This document shows positions 17,122-28,330 of a stretch of 64,000 nucleotides of DNA, one piece after another. Positions within the stretch are counted from its first letter, which is position 1. Each line of letters begins with the position of its first letter. The stretch comes from Parvibaculum sp. GTDB taxonomy: Bacteria > Pseudomonadota > Alphaproteobacteria > Parvibaculales > Parvibaculaceae. The stretch spans positions 248,001 to 312,000 of the forward strand of contig NZ_JAUSBV010000010.1 in the NCBI RefSeq assembly GCF_030651915.1, written 5' to 3'. The notes under the pieces are model-generated. The model saw nothing but the letters and a program-made list of their open reading frames with translations, was not told the origin of the DNA and did not search any database. Position numbers and translations under genes: made by a program.

Positions 17122-17238
17122 TCCGGCCTTTTCCGGTCCAAATTCCCTCCGATGCTTGATCGGTCCGGGGTGCCTGTGCTGTAACACGGGCCCCGGCGCG
17201 GCTTGATTTGCGCCGGCGTTTCACGGATACCGACCCCC

Positions 17239-19956
<2,718 letters not shown>

Positions 19957-19981
19957 CGCAGCTCATCCGTCGTCCAACAAA

Positions 19982-20008
19982 AAAGGCGGCTCTCATGGAG
20001 CCGCCTTT
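19982..20008. terminator. Bidirectional terminator between valS and DUF2852 gene
   Basis: AAAGGCGGCTC and GAGCCGCCTTT form an 11-bp perfect stem around TCATG. On the minus strand it is followed by a T-run (GCCGCCTTTTTTTG); on the plus strand only TTT follows. It ends the convergent valS and DUF2852 transcripts. Confidence 0.85.
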
Positions 20009-20029
20009 CGTCTGTCGCATGTCTGCCGC

Positions 20030-20386
20030 TCAGTTGGCGGTCGCGCCGCCGGCGTTGCGCTCGGCCATGAACTGATCGAATTCCGTCTGGTCCTTGGCGC
20101 GGCGCAGGCGCTCCATGAAGTCGCCGAAGGCCTTCTGCTCTTCCGCGAGGCGCTTCAGCGTCTCGTCGCGATAGCCGTCAAAGGCGGTGTTGCCGCTCGA
20201 CCGGTGACGCCGGAACTGCGACGAACAGCGGCGCATACCATCACGATTCCATCCCTGCATTTTTCCGCTCCAGATCATGTAGAAGAGGATACCGAGCCCG
20301 ATCGGCCAGAAGAGGATGAAACCGATCACCATCATCGCGATCCAGGCGCCTTTCGGCAGGTCGTCCAGCATTGCAGCCGTGGGCAT
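20030..20386 (-). CDS. DUF2852 family small membrane protein
   Basis: A 118-residue protein with one long hydrophobic segment near the N-terminus (AWIAMMVIGFILFWPIGLGILFYMIWSG, about residues 14-41) followed by a basic stretch (MQGWNRDGMRRCSS) and a helical C-terminus (YRDETLKRLAEEQKAFGDFMERLRRAKDQTEFDQFM). This is the DUF2852 layout, a family of unknown function in alphaproteobacteria. Start 20386 has GGGAGGAC upstream; the extra 47 codons of the track run into the upstream terminator. It is flanked by terminators on both sides and so is probably a single-gene unit. Confidence 0.85.
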   Translation of the reverse strand: MPTAAMLDDLPKGAWIAMMVIGFILFWPIGLGILFYMIWSGKMQGWNRDGMRRCSSQFRRHRSSGNTAFDGYRDETLKRLAEEQKAFGDFMERLRRAKDQTEFDQFMAERNAGGATAN

Positions 20387-20487
20387 TGAGGGGGTCCTCC
20401 CGGTGGGGTTCGCATTGAACACAAGGGACAGGTGGATATTGCCGGCGCTTGCGTCAAGGTGCCGCATGCCGATTTTCGGCAAAAAGA

Positions 20488-20511
20488 AAAGGCGGCTCGA
20501 AAGCCGCCTTT
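20488..20511 (-). terminator. Terminator downstream of alcohol dehydrogenase gene
   Basis: AAAGGCGGCT, loop CGAA, AGCCGCCTTT makes a 10-bp perfect stem; on the minus strand GCCGCCTTTTCTTTTT follows. It lies 22 bases after the stop of the dehydrogenase gene and has nearly the same stem as the terminator at 19982. Confidence 0.85.
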
Positions 20512-20533
20512 CCTGCTTCCAGAGCACCCGAAC

Positions 20534-21622
20534 TCAGGCGTCGAACATGATCACCGAGCGGGCCAGTTCGCCGCGCTTCAATTCGTCGAAAGCCTCGTTG
20601 ACCTGATCGAGCTTGATGCGGCGCGAGATCATCTCGTCGAGCTTCAGCTTGCCGGACATGTAGAAATCGACGAAGCGCGGCATGTCGACCGGGAAGCGGT
20701 TCGAGCCCATGATCGAGCCTTGGATGCGCTTCTCGCCCAAAAAGTCGGCGCCGTGCAGTTCGATGTTCACGCCCACCGGGATCATGCCGATGATGTTGGC
20801 CGTGCCGCCGCGCGCCAGCATCTTGAACGATTGCTCGGCCGTCGCCTTCAGGCCGATCGCCTCGAAGGAATGATGCACGCCGGCGCCGTTGGTCAGCTCC
20901 ATCACCTGTTTCACCGGGTCGCCATCCTTGGCGTTGACCACGTCGGTCGCGCCGAACTGCTTGGCGAGGTTCAGTTTCGAACCCTGCATGTCGATGGCGA
21001 TGATGCGGCCGGCGCCGGCAATCGCCGCGCCGTTGATCGCCGCCAGGCCGACACCGCCGCAGCCGATCACCGCGACCGTTTCGCCGGGCCGGACATTCGA
21101 GGTGTGGATCACCGCGCCGACGCCCGTCGTCACCGAACAGCCGATCAGCGCCGCGCGGTCGAGCGGCATGTCCTTGCGGATCGCCACGCAGGCATGTTCA
21201 TGGATCAGCATCTGCTCGGCAAATGACGACAGATTGAGGAACTGGTTCATCGACCCGTCATCCTTGGCCAGCCGCGGCTCGTCGCCCTGCTGGCGCTTGG
21301 TCTCGGGGCTGACGCAGCGCGACATATGGCCGGTCAGGCAATGCTCGCAATGGCCGCAAAAGGCCGACAGGCAGGTGATCACATGGTCGCCCGGCTTGAC
21401 CGTGCGGACTTCGGAGCCGACCTGCTCGACGACGCCGGCGCTTTCATGGCCCAGCACCGCCGGCAGCGGGTAGGGGTAGGAGCCCTCGACGAAATGCAGG
21501 TCCGAATGGCAGACGCCCGCCGCCACGGTGCGGATCAGCACCTCATGCGGGCCCGGTTTGTTGATTCTCACGTCTTCGATGGCGAGCGGCTTGCCGACCT
21601 CGCGCAGAACTGCGGCCTTCAT
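20534..21622 (-). CDS. Zn-dependent alcohol dehydrogenase (MDR family)
   Basis: A 362-residue medium-chain dehydrogenase/reductase. The catalytic zinc ligands are in AAGVCHSDLHFVEG and LGHESAGVVEQVG; the structural zinc loop is FCGHCEHCLTGHMSRC; the NAD-binding fold contains VIGCGGVGLAAINGAAIAGAG. Start 21622 (MKAAVLREVGKPL) has GGGAGAAAA upstream, and the 54 extra upstream codons in the track are spurious. It resembles long-chain or class III-like alcohol dehydrogenases of actinobacterial/alphaproteobacterial type that use NAD or mycothiol/glutathione adducts; the exact substrate is unknown. It is divergent from ilvD. Confidence 0.9.
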   Translation of the reverse strand: MKAAVLREVGKPLAIEDVRINKPGPHEVLIRTVAAGVCHSDLHFVEGSYPYPLPAVLGHESAGVVEQVGSEVRTVKPGDHVITCLSAFCGHCEHCLTGHMSRCVSPETKRQQGDEPRLAKDDGSMNQFLNLSSFAEQMLIHEHACVAIRKDMPLDRAALIGCSVTTGVGAVIHTSNVRPGETVAVIGCGGVGLAAINGAAIAGAGRIIAIDMQGSKLNLAKQFGATDVVNAKDGDPVKQVMELTNGAGVHHSFEAIGLKATAEQSFKMLARGGTANIIGMIPVGVNIELHGADFLGEKRIQGSIMGSNRFPVDMPRFVDFYMSGKLKLDEMISRRIKLDQVNEAFDELKRGELARSVIMFDA

Positions 21623-21826
21623 GTGTTTTCTCCCTGTATCCGGATATTGGGTTCTGGTGTTCCGGTTAAGGCGATGTTCCCCCGCCATAGGCCGATGGTC
21701 AACTGGCGGATTTCGGGGGCTCATGCGGCAACATGGGGGCTTTATCCGGCGAACCCTTCCCCCTAGTATCCGGCCAACTTTCATCCTCGAAAAGCCGGAG
21801 GCGTCCCCTCAACCGGGCGCGATCAC

Positions 21827-23557
21827 ATGACTGCCAGTAAATTCGACAAATCGAAGCTGCCGAGCCGCCACGTCACGGTCGGGCCGGAACGCGCGCCGCA
21901 CCGTTCCTACTACTACGCGATGGGGCTGACCGAGGACGAGATCAACCAGCCCTTCGTCGGTGTGGCCACCTGCTGGAACGAGGCCGCCCCCTGCAACATC
22001 TCGCTGATGCGCCAGGCGCAGTCGGTGAAGCGCGGCGTCTCGATGTCGTCTGGCACGCCCCGCGAATTCTGCACCATCACGGTGACCGACGGCATTGCCA
22101 TGGGCCATCAGGGCATGAAGTCCTCGCTGGCCAGCCGCGATGTCATTGCCGATTCGGTCGAGCTGACCATGCGCGGCCATTGCTACGACGCGCTGGTCGG
22201 TCTTGCCGGCTGCGACAAGTCGCTGCCCGGCATGATGATGTCGATGGTCCGCCTCAACGTGCCTTCCGTCTTCATGTATGGCGGTTCGATCCTGCCCGGC
22301 CGGTTCCACGGCAAGGACGTCACTGTCGTCGACGTTTTCGAGGCGGTCGGCCAGCATTCGGCCGGCAACATGGAAGATGACGAGCTGCACGCGCTCGAAT
22401 GCGTCGCCTGTCCCTCCGCCGGCTCCTGCGGTGGCCAGTTCACGGCCAATACCATGGCCTGCGTTGCCGAGGCGATGGGCCTTGCGCTGCCGGGTTCCGG
22501 CGGTGCGCCGGCGCCATACGAAAGCCGCGACGAATATGCGGAAGCCTCGGGCCGCGCCGTCATGCATCTGCTCGCCAACAATATCCGCCCGCGCGACATC
22601 GTCACCCGCAAGTCGCTCGAAAATGCCGCTGTCATCGTCGCGGCGACGGGCGGCTCGACCAATGGCGCGCTGCATCTGCCCGCCATCGCGCATGAGGCCG
22701 GCATCGATTTCGACCTGATGGAAGTCGCCGAAATCTTCAAGAAGACGCCCTATATCACCGACCTCAAGCCGGGCGGCAATTACGTCGCCAAGGATCTCCA
22801 TGATGTTGGCGGCGTTTCGATGGTCCTGAAGGTGTTGCTCGATGGCGGCTATCTGCATGGCGATTGCATGACCGTCACCGGCCAGTCGCTGGCCGACAAT
22901 CTGAAAGACGTCAAGTTCAACCCCGACCAGAAGGTCGTCTATCCGCTCTCCAATCCGTTGTCGCCGACGGGCGGCGTTGTCGGCTTGCAGGGTTCGCTGG
23001 CGCCCGACGGCGCCATCGTCAAGGTCGCCGGCATGGAGAAGGACCATCTGAAGTTCTCCGGCCCGGCGCGCTGCTTCGACAGCGAGGAGGAATGCTTCGA
23101 GGCGGTCGACAAACGTCAGTACAAGGAAGGTGAGGTTCTGGTCATCCGCTATGAAGGCCCGAAGGGTGGCCCCGGCATGCGTGAAATGCTCTCCACCACC
23201 GCCGCGCTTTTCGGTCAGGGCATGGGCGACAAGGTGGCGCTCGTCACCGACGGCCGTTTCTCCGGCGGCACCCGCGGCTTCTGCATCGGCCATATCGGCC
23301 CGGAGGCGGCTGTCGGCGGCCCGATCGCGCTGATCGAGGATGGCGACATCATTGCGATCGACGCCGAGAAGGGCACCATCGACCTTGAAGTGGACGAGGT
23401 CACGCTGGCGAAGCGGCGGGCGGCCTGGAAGCCGCGCGAGACCATCTACGCCTCGGGCGCGTTGTGGAAATACGCCCAGCTTGTCGGCATCGCCCGCAAG
23501 GGCGCCGTCACCCATCCGGGCGGCGCGGCCGAAAAGCACGTCTACGCCGACATCTGA
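21827..23557 (+). CDS. ilvD: Dihydroxy-acid dehydratase
   Basis: A 576-residue IlvD/Edd-family Fe-S dehydratase that converts dihydroxy-acids to 2-keto acids in valine, isoleucine and pantothenate synthesis. Cluster and active-site motifs are [26 protein letters not shown] and [19 protein letters not shown], with the C-terminal [20 protein letters not shown]. Length and motifs fit IlvD better than phosphogluconate dehydratase. The start context is weak but the family N-terminus is intact ([23 protein letters not shown]). A very long antisense frame over this gene is a shadow. Confidence 0.93.
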   Translation: MTASKFDKSKLPSRHVTVGPERAPHRSYYYAMGLTEDEINQPFVGVATCWNEAAPCNISLMRQAQSVKRGVSMSSGTPREFCTITVTDGIAMGHQGMKSSLASRDVIADSVELTMRGHCYDALVGLAGCDKSLPGMMMSMVRLNVPSVFMYGGSILPGRFHGKDVTVVDVFEAVGQHSAGNMEDDELHALECVACPSAGSCGGQFTANTMACVAEAMGLALPGSGGAPAPYESRDEYAEASGRAVMHLLANNIRPRDIVTRKSLENAAVIVAATGGSTNGALHLPAIAHEAGIDFDLMEVAEIFKKTPYITDLKPGGNYVAKDLHDVGGVSMVLKVLLDGGYLHGDCMTVTGQSLADNLKDVKFNPDQKVVYPLSNPLSPTGGVVGLQGSLAPDGAIVKVAGMEKDHLKFSGPARCFDSEEECFEAVDKRQYKEGEVLVIRYEGPKGGPGMREMLSTTAALFGQGMGDKVALVTDGRFSGGTRGFCIGHIGPEAAVGGPIALIEDGDIIAIDAEKGTIDLEVDEVTLAKRRAAWKPRETIYASGALWKYAQLVGIARKGAVTHPGGAAEKHVYADI

Positions 23558-23650
23558 CGCCACAGCTTCACCATATTCCGGCTTTAGGCTTGGGTTTCGG
23601 GACCGTTCTGCCAGAATGGTCCCGAACCCCTTGTCCGCCCGGGAGTATCC

Positions 23651-24406
23651 ATGACCGTTCGCCGCAGCCTTGCCTCGCTCGCCGCCATGCTCGGCCTGAC
23701 CTTCACGCTGGCCGGCGGTGTCGTGGCCAATCCATTGCCCGAGGCCCAGGCGGCCTATGATCGCGGTCTCGCGGCGCATCGGGCCGGCGACGTCGCCAGC
23801 GCGGTCATCGAATGGGAAGCGGCGGCGGAAGGCGGGCATACGGGTGCCGCATGGCTGCTGGCCAATCTCTACGACAAGGGTGTCGGCGGCGTCGTGCAGA
23901 ACGATGCGCGCGCCTATGAATATTACCTGCAGGCCGCGCGCGGCGGACAGCCGGAGGCCGCCTATCGGCTCGGCCTGATCTATCTCGAAGGCAATGAAGC
24001 AATCGGTCTCAAGCGCAACTATGTCGAGGCCTTGAAGTCCTTCGAGGTCGCGGCGCTTTTGCCGCGTGCCGACGCGCAATTTCAGCTCGGCATGATGCAC
24101 CGCAACGGCCTCGGCGTGCCGCTCGACCGCACCGAGGGCCTGCGCTGGATCATCCTCTCGGCGAAGAAGCGCTATTCACCGGCGCTGGCCGAGCTCGGCC
24201 GTATCTATTTCGAGGGCGAGGGCGTCGCCGCCGACCGCCTCCAGGGCTGGTCCTTTCTGATGCTCGCCAACCGCTTCGGCACTGCCGAAGAACGCCGCGC
24301 CGCCGACGAACTGTTCGAGAAATATGCCAACCGCATGAAGACCGGCGAACGCGAAAAGGCGCTCGAAATGGCCGATGCCTGGGTGGCGGCGAACAGCGGT
24401 TCGTGA
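23651..24406 (+). CDS. Exported Sel1-repeat (TPR-like) protein
   Basis: A 251-residue protein with a probable signal peptide (MTVRRSLASLAAMLGLTFTLAGGVVA). The mature part is built of Sel1-like repeats, for example AAEGGHTGAAWLLANLYDKGVGG, AARGGQPEAAYRLGLIYLEG, AALLPRADAQFQLGMMHRNGLGV and SAKKRYSPALAELGRIYFEGEGV. Such periplasmic repeat proteins are protein-interaction scaffolds; no specific partner can be named. It starts 93 bases after ilvD with GGGAG upstream. Confidence 0.85.
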   Translation: MTVRRSLASLAAMLGLTFTLAGGVVANPLPEAQAAYDRGLAAHRAGDVASAVIEWEAAAEGGHTGAAWLLANLYDKGVGGVVQNDARAYEYYLQAARGGQPEAAYRLGLIYLEGNEAIGLKRNYVEALKSFEVAALLPRADAQFQLGMMHRNGLGVPLDRTEGLRWIILSAKKRYSPALAELGRIYFEGEGVAADRLQGWSFLMLANRFGTAEERRAADELFEKYANRMKTGEREKALEMADAWVAANSGS

Positions 24407-24416
24407 GGGCGGCGGA

Positions 24417-24716
24417 TCAGGCCGTTTCCAGCTTTCTGATCCTGGCGATTTCCGCCTTCTTGACCTTGGCTTCCAGCTTCAAATCGTAGCCGGTCTGCAT
24501 GTTCATCCAGAGCTGCGGCGTCGTTCCGAAAAATTTCGACAGGCGCAGGGCGGTGTCCGGCGTGATCGCGGTCTTCTCGGTCACGACGCGTTCGATGCGC
24601 GTCCTCGGAACGCCCAATGCTTTTGCCAACGCGCCGGGGCTCATGCCCAGCGGCTGCAGATAAAGCTCTCGCAAGACCTCGCCCGGATGTACCGGCGGAA
24701 GAATATCGGTCGCCAT
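24417..24716 (-). CDS. higA: HigA family antitoxin
   Basis: A 99-residue XRE-type helix-turn-helix protein of the HigA/VapI class: PPVHPGEVLRELYLQPLGMSPGALAKALGVPRTRIERVVTEKTAITPDTALRLSKFFGTTPQLWMN. It should neutralise the HigB toxin encoded just upstream and repress the shared promoter. ATG 24716 is chosen because AAGGA lies nine bases upstream; ATG 24722 and 24743 are alternatives. It sits 27 bases after higB, the toxin-first order typical of this system. Confidence 0.9.
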   Translation of the reverse strand: MATDILPPVHPGEVLRELYLQPLGMSPGALAKALGVPRTRIERVVTEKTAITPDTALRLSKFFGTTPQLWMNMQTGYDLKLEAKVKKAEIARIRKLETA

Positions 24717-24743
24717 GCTCATGCTTCCTTTGTCGCGGGACAA

Positions 24744-25025
24744 TTAGTGATAGTCCGCAATTTCAACATTCTCGGGACCGGCTTCACCCCAGATAAAACA
24801 GATTCTCCACTGCTTGTTGATGCGGATCGAATGCTGTCCCTCACGGTCTCCTGATAGTTTCTCGAGACGATTGCCGGGTGGCGAGCGAAGGTCGTTCAGT
24901 TCTTCCGCGTGGTGTAGCAATGTCAGCATCAACTGGGCGCGTCTCACGAGATCGCCCGGAAACCCTTTTCTGACGCTGCCGTCGGCGATCGAGGCCGTCA
25001 GCTTGTTCCTGTAGGACTGGATCAT
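24744..25025 (-). CDS. higB: HigB-type toxin (RelE/ParE superfamily)
   Basis: A 93-residue protein that matches the HigB/killer family: MIQSYRNKLTASIADGSVRKGFPGDLVRRAQLMLTLLHHAEELNDLRSPPGNRLEKLSGDREGQHSIRINKQWRICFIW. The C-terminal segment (GQHSIRINKQWRICF) carries the basic and aromatic positions used for ribosome-dependent mRNA cleavage. Start 25025 has GAGGA eight bases upstream; the 12 extra codons of the track lie inside the promoter-operator. Partner antitoxin is higA downstream. Confidence 0.9.
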   Translation of the reverse strand: MIQSYRNKLTASIADGSVRKGFPGDLVRRAQLMLTLLHHAEELNDLRSPPGNRLEKLSGDREGQHSIRINKQWRICFIWGEAGPENVEIADYH

Positions 25026-25041
25026 TTCCGGGATCCTCGCG

Positions 25042-25097
25042 TGTATCATATCATGATACATTCGGATTTCAAGAGGAAATGTATCGTTGTGTGATAC
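25042..25097 (-). promoter_or_regulatory. higBA promoter with two copies of a GTATC-N7-GATAC operator
   Basis: The proximal site is TGTATCAT-ATC-ATGATACA (25042-25060), a perfect 8-bp palindrome; the distal site is GTATC-N7-GATAC (25081-25097), with centres 38 bases apart. Between and across them is a promoter on the minus strand: TTGAAA (25067-25072), 16-base spacer, TATGAT (25045-25050). The -10 box lies inside the proximal palindrome, so occupancy would block transcription. HigA or the HigBA complex is the expected binder. Confidence 0.65.
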
Positions 25098-25106
25098 GGA
25101 GTGAGA

Positions 25107-25502
25107 TTACCCGAAAACTATCTTTTCCTCGCCCCACCAGAGCGGCGAGCGGGTGAAGTCGATGAATTTGGCCTCGTCCTCGTAAAGCTGCCGCCCCGCC
25201 TCGATGCCTTCGGGCGAGGCCAGCGCGGCGGCGAGCGCCTCGGCGCTCTCCCACCAGAGCTGCGCCACGCCGTCATAGATCGCCGGCGCCTTGTCGAGCC
25301 CGCCGCCGCGTACCTCGCGGATGCCGTCGCTCAAGCCCGCCTCCCAGGAGTGAAGCTGCACATAGCGTTTGATCCGCAGGGTCTCCCGGTGGCTCGCCAC
25401 CAGCGGCGCATGCTTGTTCCACCAGTAGTCCTGGAACGCGGCGAGGCTCAGCGCGGGCAGGCGGGTCAGGCAGAAGGTCAGGCAGAAGGTCAGTTTGATC
25501 AT
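25107..25502 (-). CDS. EthD domain-containing protein
   Basis: A 131-residue ferredoxin-like (dimeric alpha/beta barrel) protein. The EthD pattern is clear in LPALSLAAFQDYWWNKHAPLVASH, and GVAQLWWESAEALAAALASPEG and FIDFTRSPLWWGEEKIVFG follow. EthD proteins are found near degradation enzymes but have no single established function. The N-terminus carries a duplicated LTFC unit (MIKLTFCLTFCLTR) from a 12-base tandem repeat. It lies upstream of and divergent from the M81 peptidase gene. Confidence 0.85.
   Translation of the reverse strand: MIKLTFCLTFCLTRLPALSLAAFQDYWWNKHAPLVASHRETLRIKRYVQLHSWEAGLSDGIREVRGGGLDKAPAIYDGVAQLWWESAEALAAALASPEGIEAGRQLYEDEAKFIDFTRSPLWWGEEKIVFG
25464..25493. repeat. 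12-bp in-frame tandem repeat within the EthD gene
   Basis: GGTCAGGCAGAA occurs twice in tandem followed by the first six bases of a third copy. On the coding (minus) strand it duplicates four codons near the N-terminus without breaking the frame. Confidence 0.8.
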
Positions 25503-25605
25503 GGCGGTTCCTCAGCAGTTTGATTTGATGCCAGTATAGGCGAGGCGTTGGATACCGGCCGGAAAATCAACTGGAACCGGGCGAAGCAGGGGAACGAAAC
25601 AGATC

Positions 25606-27120
25606 ATGCGCATCGCCGTCGGCGGCTTCCAGCACGAGACCAATACCTTCGCGCCGTCCAAGGCCGACTATGCCGCTTTCGCCCAGGCCGATTCCTGGCC
25701 CGAATTGCAAAGCGGTCCGGACCTGCTGACCGCCTTTACCGGCATGAACGTGCCCGTCGCCGGTTTCATCGAGGCGGCGACGAAAGCCGGTCACACGCTC
25801 ATGCCGCTGGTCTGGTGTTCGGCGACGCCGTCGGCGCATGTCACCGAAGACGCCTTCGAGCGCATTGCCGCGATGATGCTCGACGCGCTTGAAGGTTCGG
25901 CGCCATACGACGCCGTCTATCTCGATCTTCACGGCGCAATGGTCACCGAACATCTCGACGATGGCGAGGGCGAGTTGCTGGCCCGCATCCGAGCCGCCAT
26001 CGGCCCCGACATTCCGCTGGTCGCCAGCCTCGACCTGCACGCCAATGTGACGCCCGTAATGGTCGCGCATGCCGACGCGTTGATCGCCTATCGCACCTAT
26101 CCCCATATCGACATGGCCGAGACCGGCGCCCGTGCGGCCGCGCATCTCGATCAAATCTTCGCCGGTCTGCCGCGTCAGGCCAAGGCCATGCGCAAACTCG
26201 ACTATCTGATCCCGCTGACCTCGCAATGCACGCTGATCGAGCCCGCGCAGCATCTCTATGCGCATCTCGCCAAACTCGAAGGCGCACTGCTCGGCAATGG
26301 CCGCGTCGGTTCGGTTTCCTTCACCACCGGCTTCCCGCCGGTCGACATTCCCGATTGCGGCCCCACCGTCATCGCCTATGGCGACACCGAGGCCGCGGCC
26401 GAAGCCGCCGCCGACCTGATCGCAAAGGAAGTCGTGGCGGCTGAACCGCGCTTTCGCGAAAAGCTTTGGAGCGCGCGCGAGGCGGTCGCCTATGCGATTG
26501 CCAATGCCGATGGCGGTCACGGCCCCATCGTGCTGGCCGACACGCAGGACAATCCCGGCGCCGGCGGCAATGGCGACACAATCGGCATTCTCGCCGAACT
26601 GATCGCGCAAGATGCGCCGCGCGCCGCACTGGGTGTGCTCTACGATCCCGAAAGCGCCGGCACGGCGGTCCAGGCGGGCGAGGGCGCCCGCGTCCGGCTC
26701 CTTCTCGGCGCGAAGACCGGCGGCGCGCCGGACGAGATGCCCATCGACGCCGAATTCGAAGTGGTGCGCATCACCGATGGCGAGTTTCTGGCGACCGGCC
26801 CCTTTTATGGCGGCTCGCGCATGTCGCTCGGGCCGACGGCGCGGCTCAGGATCGGCGGCGTCGAAATCGTCGTCGCCTCGCGCAAAGCTCAGTGTGCGGA
26901 TCGCGAAATGCTGCGCCACACCGGCATCGAGCCCGCCAATCTCGCCATTCTCGCGGTCAAGAGCTCCGTCCACTTCCGCGCCGATTTCGGGCCGATGGCG
27001 CGCGAGGTGCTGGTCGTCGAAAGCCCCGGCCCCAACATCGCCGATCTCTCGAAACTGCCCTACAAGCGCCTGCGCAAGGGCATCCGCGTCATGCCGATGG
27101 GAGAGGGGTTCGGGGGGTAG
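25606..27120 (+). CDS. M81 family metallopeptidase (MlrC-like)
   Basis: A 504-residue protein of the MlrC/DUF1485 family. It opens with RIAVGGFQHETNTFAPSKADY, and the metal-site segments are VYLDLHGAMVTEHLDDGEGELL and LVASLDLHANVTPVMVAHADALIAYRTYPHIDMAETG, followed by the C-terminal domain with DTQDNPGAGGNGDTIGILAEL. MlrC proteins cleave the linearised products of the cyanotoxin microcystin in sphingomonads, but most family members have other, unknown peptide or amide substrates, and the other mlr genes are not present here. Start 25606 has AGGGGAA upstream. Confidence 0.88.
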   Translation: MRIAVGGFQHETNTFAPSKADYAAFAQADSWPELQSGPDLLTAFTGMNVPVAGFIEAATKAGHTLMPLVWCSATPSAHVTEDAFERIAAMMLDALEGSAPYDAVYLDLHGAMVTEHLDDGEGELLARIRAAIGPDIPLVASLDLHANVTPVMVAHADALIAYRTYPHIDMAETGARAAAHLDQIFAGLPRQAKAMRKLDYLIPLTSQCTLIEPAQHLYAHLAKLEGALLGNGRVGSVSFTTGFPPVDIPDCGPTVIAYGDTEAAAEAAADLIAKEVVAAEPRFREKLWSAREAVAYAIANADGGHGPIVLADTQDNPGAGGNGDTIGILAELIAQDAPRAALGVLYDPESAGTAVQAGEGARVRLLLGAKTGGAPDEMPIDAEFEVVRITDGEFLATGPFYGGSRMSLGPTARLRIGGVEIVVASRKAQCADREMLRHTGIEPANLAILAVKSSVHFRADFGPMAREVLVVESPGPNIADLSKLPYKRLRKGIRVMPMGEGFGG

Positions 27121-27147
27121 GGGCGAAGGCCTTTCCCTTTTTCTCCA

Positions 27148-27314
27148 CCCTCCCCCTGAGGGAGGGTCGAAATTAGCGAAGCGAATTTCGGGGAGGGGTA
27201 AGCGTCGAACCTCAACGCATAATCGAAAGCGCGCAATTTGCCGTAGGCGGAGAACCCCTCCCCAAACCGCTTGCAGCGGTTTGACCCTCCCACAGGGGGA
27301 GGGTAGAGAAAGAG
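27148..27314. repeat. Pair of dispersed palindromic repeats in inverted orientation
   Basis: The first copy reads ACCCTCCCCCTGAGGGAGGG, then the hairpin GAAATT-agcgaagcg-AATTTC, then GGGGAGGGG. The second copy is its inverse in layout: CCCCTCCCC, the hairpin AAACCGCT-tgc-AGCGGTTT, then GACCCTCCCACAGGGGGAGGGT. The two occupy the space between the M81 gene and the beta-lactamase gene. Such GGGAGGG-edged palindromes occur as interspersed repeats in alphaproteobacterial genomes. No gene is present here. Confidence 0.65.
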
Positions 27315-27339
27315 GAGGGCTGGAAATAGAATTCGGGCA

Positions 27340-28143
27340 CTACAACGCGCCCAACTCTCCCAGAAACCGCTTCGCAAGCTCAATGCGTAATCCCGCCTGC
27401 TCGATCTCCGTCATGTCCATGTTGAGCGCGAAGGCGAAAATCCGGTCGTCGCGTTCCGTCCAGCCGACAAACCAGCCGAGGCCGGGCTTGTCCTCGTAAA
27501 AGGCCCAGCCGGTTTTGCCGTAGAGCTTTGCGCCGTCGATCTCCTCGAGCAGTAAAATCTCGCGCACCAGCGCCTGGCTGCGGGTCGACAGCGGCAGGGC
27601 GTTTGTCGCCAGCGCGGCGACGAAGCGCGTCTGTTCAACCGCGTTGATTTCCAGCGGCCCGTCGAGCCAGAAACGGTCGACGACATCGCCGGGATCGGCA
27701 TTGCCGTAACCGAGCCGTTCCAGCATGCCGCGCATGCGCGTCAGGCCGATGCGGCGCGCCACTTCCTGATAGACCGGCACATTGGAGGCGCGGATCGCCT
27801 CGCGCATGCTCATATCCTTCTCCCACGCCTTGAAGGGCTGCGGCTCGCCGCCATAGGGGAGTACCTCGTCGACATCCGTCACGGCGCCGGTTTCGAGCGC
27901 GATCAGGCTGTTCGCGATCTTGAAGGTCGAGGCCGGAACGTAGCGGCGCTCCGCGCGCCCGCGATGGACGATCGTGGTTTCGTCCGTCTGCACATTCAGC
28001 AGAACGAAAGTACCGTTGACGCCCGCGGCCTCGAAGAAACGTCCGAGGTCGGGGCGCTCCTCCACACTGCGCGCCTGCGCACCCGCGAGCGCCGGCAGCA
28101 CGAGGAAAGCGGCAAGGATCGCAAGCATCCATCTGACGGGCAT
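27340..28143 (-). CDS. Class D beta-lactamase (OXA-like)
   Basis: A 267-residue serine beta-lactamase with a Sec signal peptide (MPVRWMLAILAAFLVLPALAGAQA). All class D motifs are present: STFK at 72-75 with the active-site Ser and the Lys to be carboxylated, SNV at 120-122, YGN at 146-148, and KTG at 210-212 followed by W. GLGWFVGW and ALNMDM complete the fold. It would hydrolyse penicillins and possibly carbapenems in the periplasm; spectrum cannot be predicted. Start 28143 has GGAG six bases upstream. It lies between two repeat clusters (27148 and 28331) but with no transposase or integron. Confidence 0.92.
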   Translation of the reverse strand: MPVRWMLAILAAFLVLPALAGAQARSVEERPDLGRFFEAAGVNGTFVLLNVQTDETTIVHRGRAERRYVPASTFKIANSLIALETGAVTDVDEVLPYGGEPQPFKAWEKDMSMREAIRASNVPVYQEVARRIGLTRMRGMLERLGYGNADPGDVVDRFWLDGPLEINAVEQTRFVAALATNALPLSTRSQALVREILLLEEIDGAKLYGKTGWAFYEDKPGLGWFVGWTERDDRIFAFALNMDMTEIEQAGLRIELAKRFLGELGAL

Positions 28144-28330
28144 ATGGGCTCCGGAACGGGACAAACAGGGGGGAAGCTTTGCTGGGGTTTATGGTGACAG
28201 TGGGGCCGTCAGTGGGCCGAACCCGGGCATCGGCGCCGAAACGCCATTTATGCATCGTTCCCTTCTTCACCGGGAATGCTGTGTCGAAGTTGTGCATTTT
28301 GAGGCAGGTGGTTTCTGCCGCTCCGTATTC

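Noticed and set aside
21809-24100. 763-residue minus-strand ORF over ilvD and the Sel1 gene
   Set aside because: It is antisense to two well-supported genes, lacks family motifs and its protein has a random, Arg/Gly/Asp-rich composition. High GC at the third codon position keeps the antisense frame open.
25606-27120. Microcystin degradation locus
   Set aside because: The M81 gene is MlrC-like, but mlrA, mlrB and mlrD are absent and most family members have other substrates.
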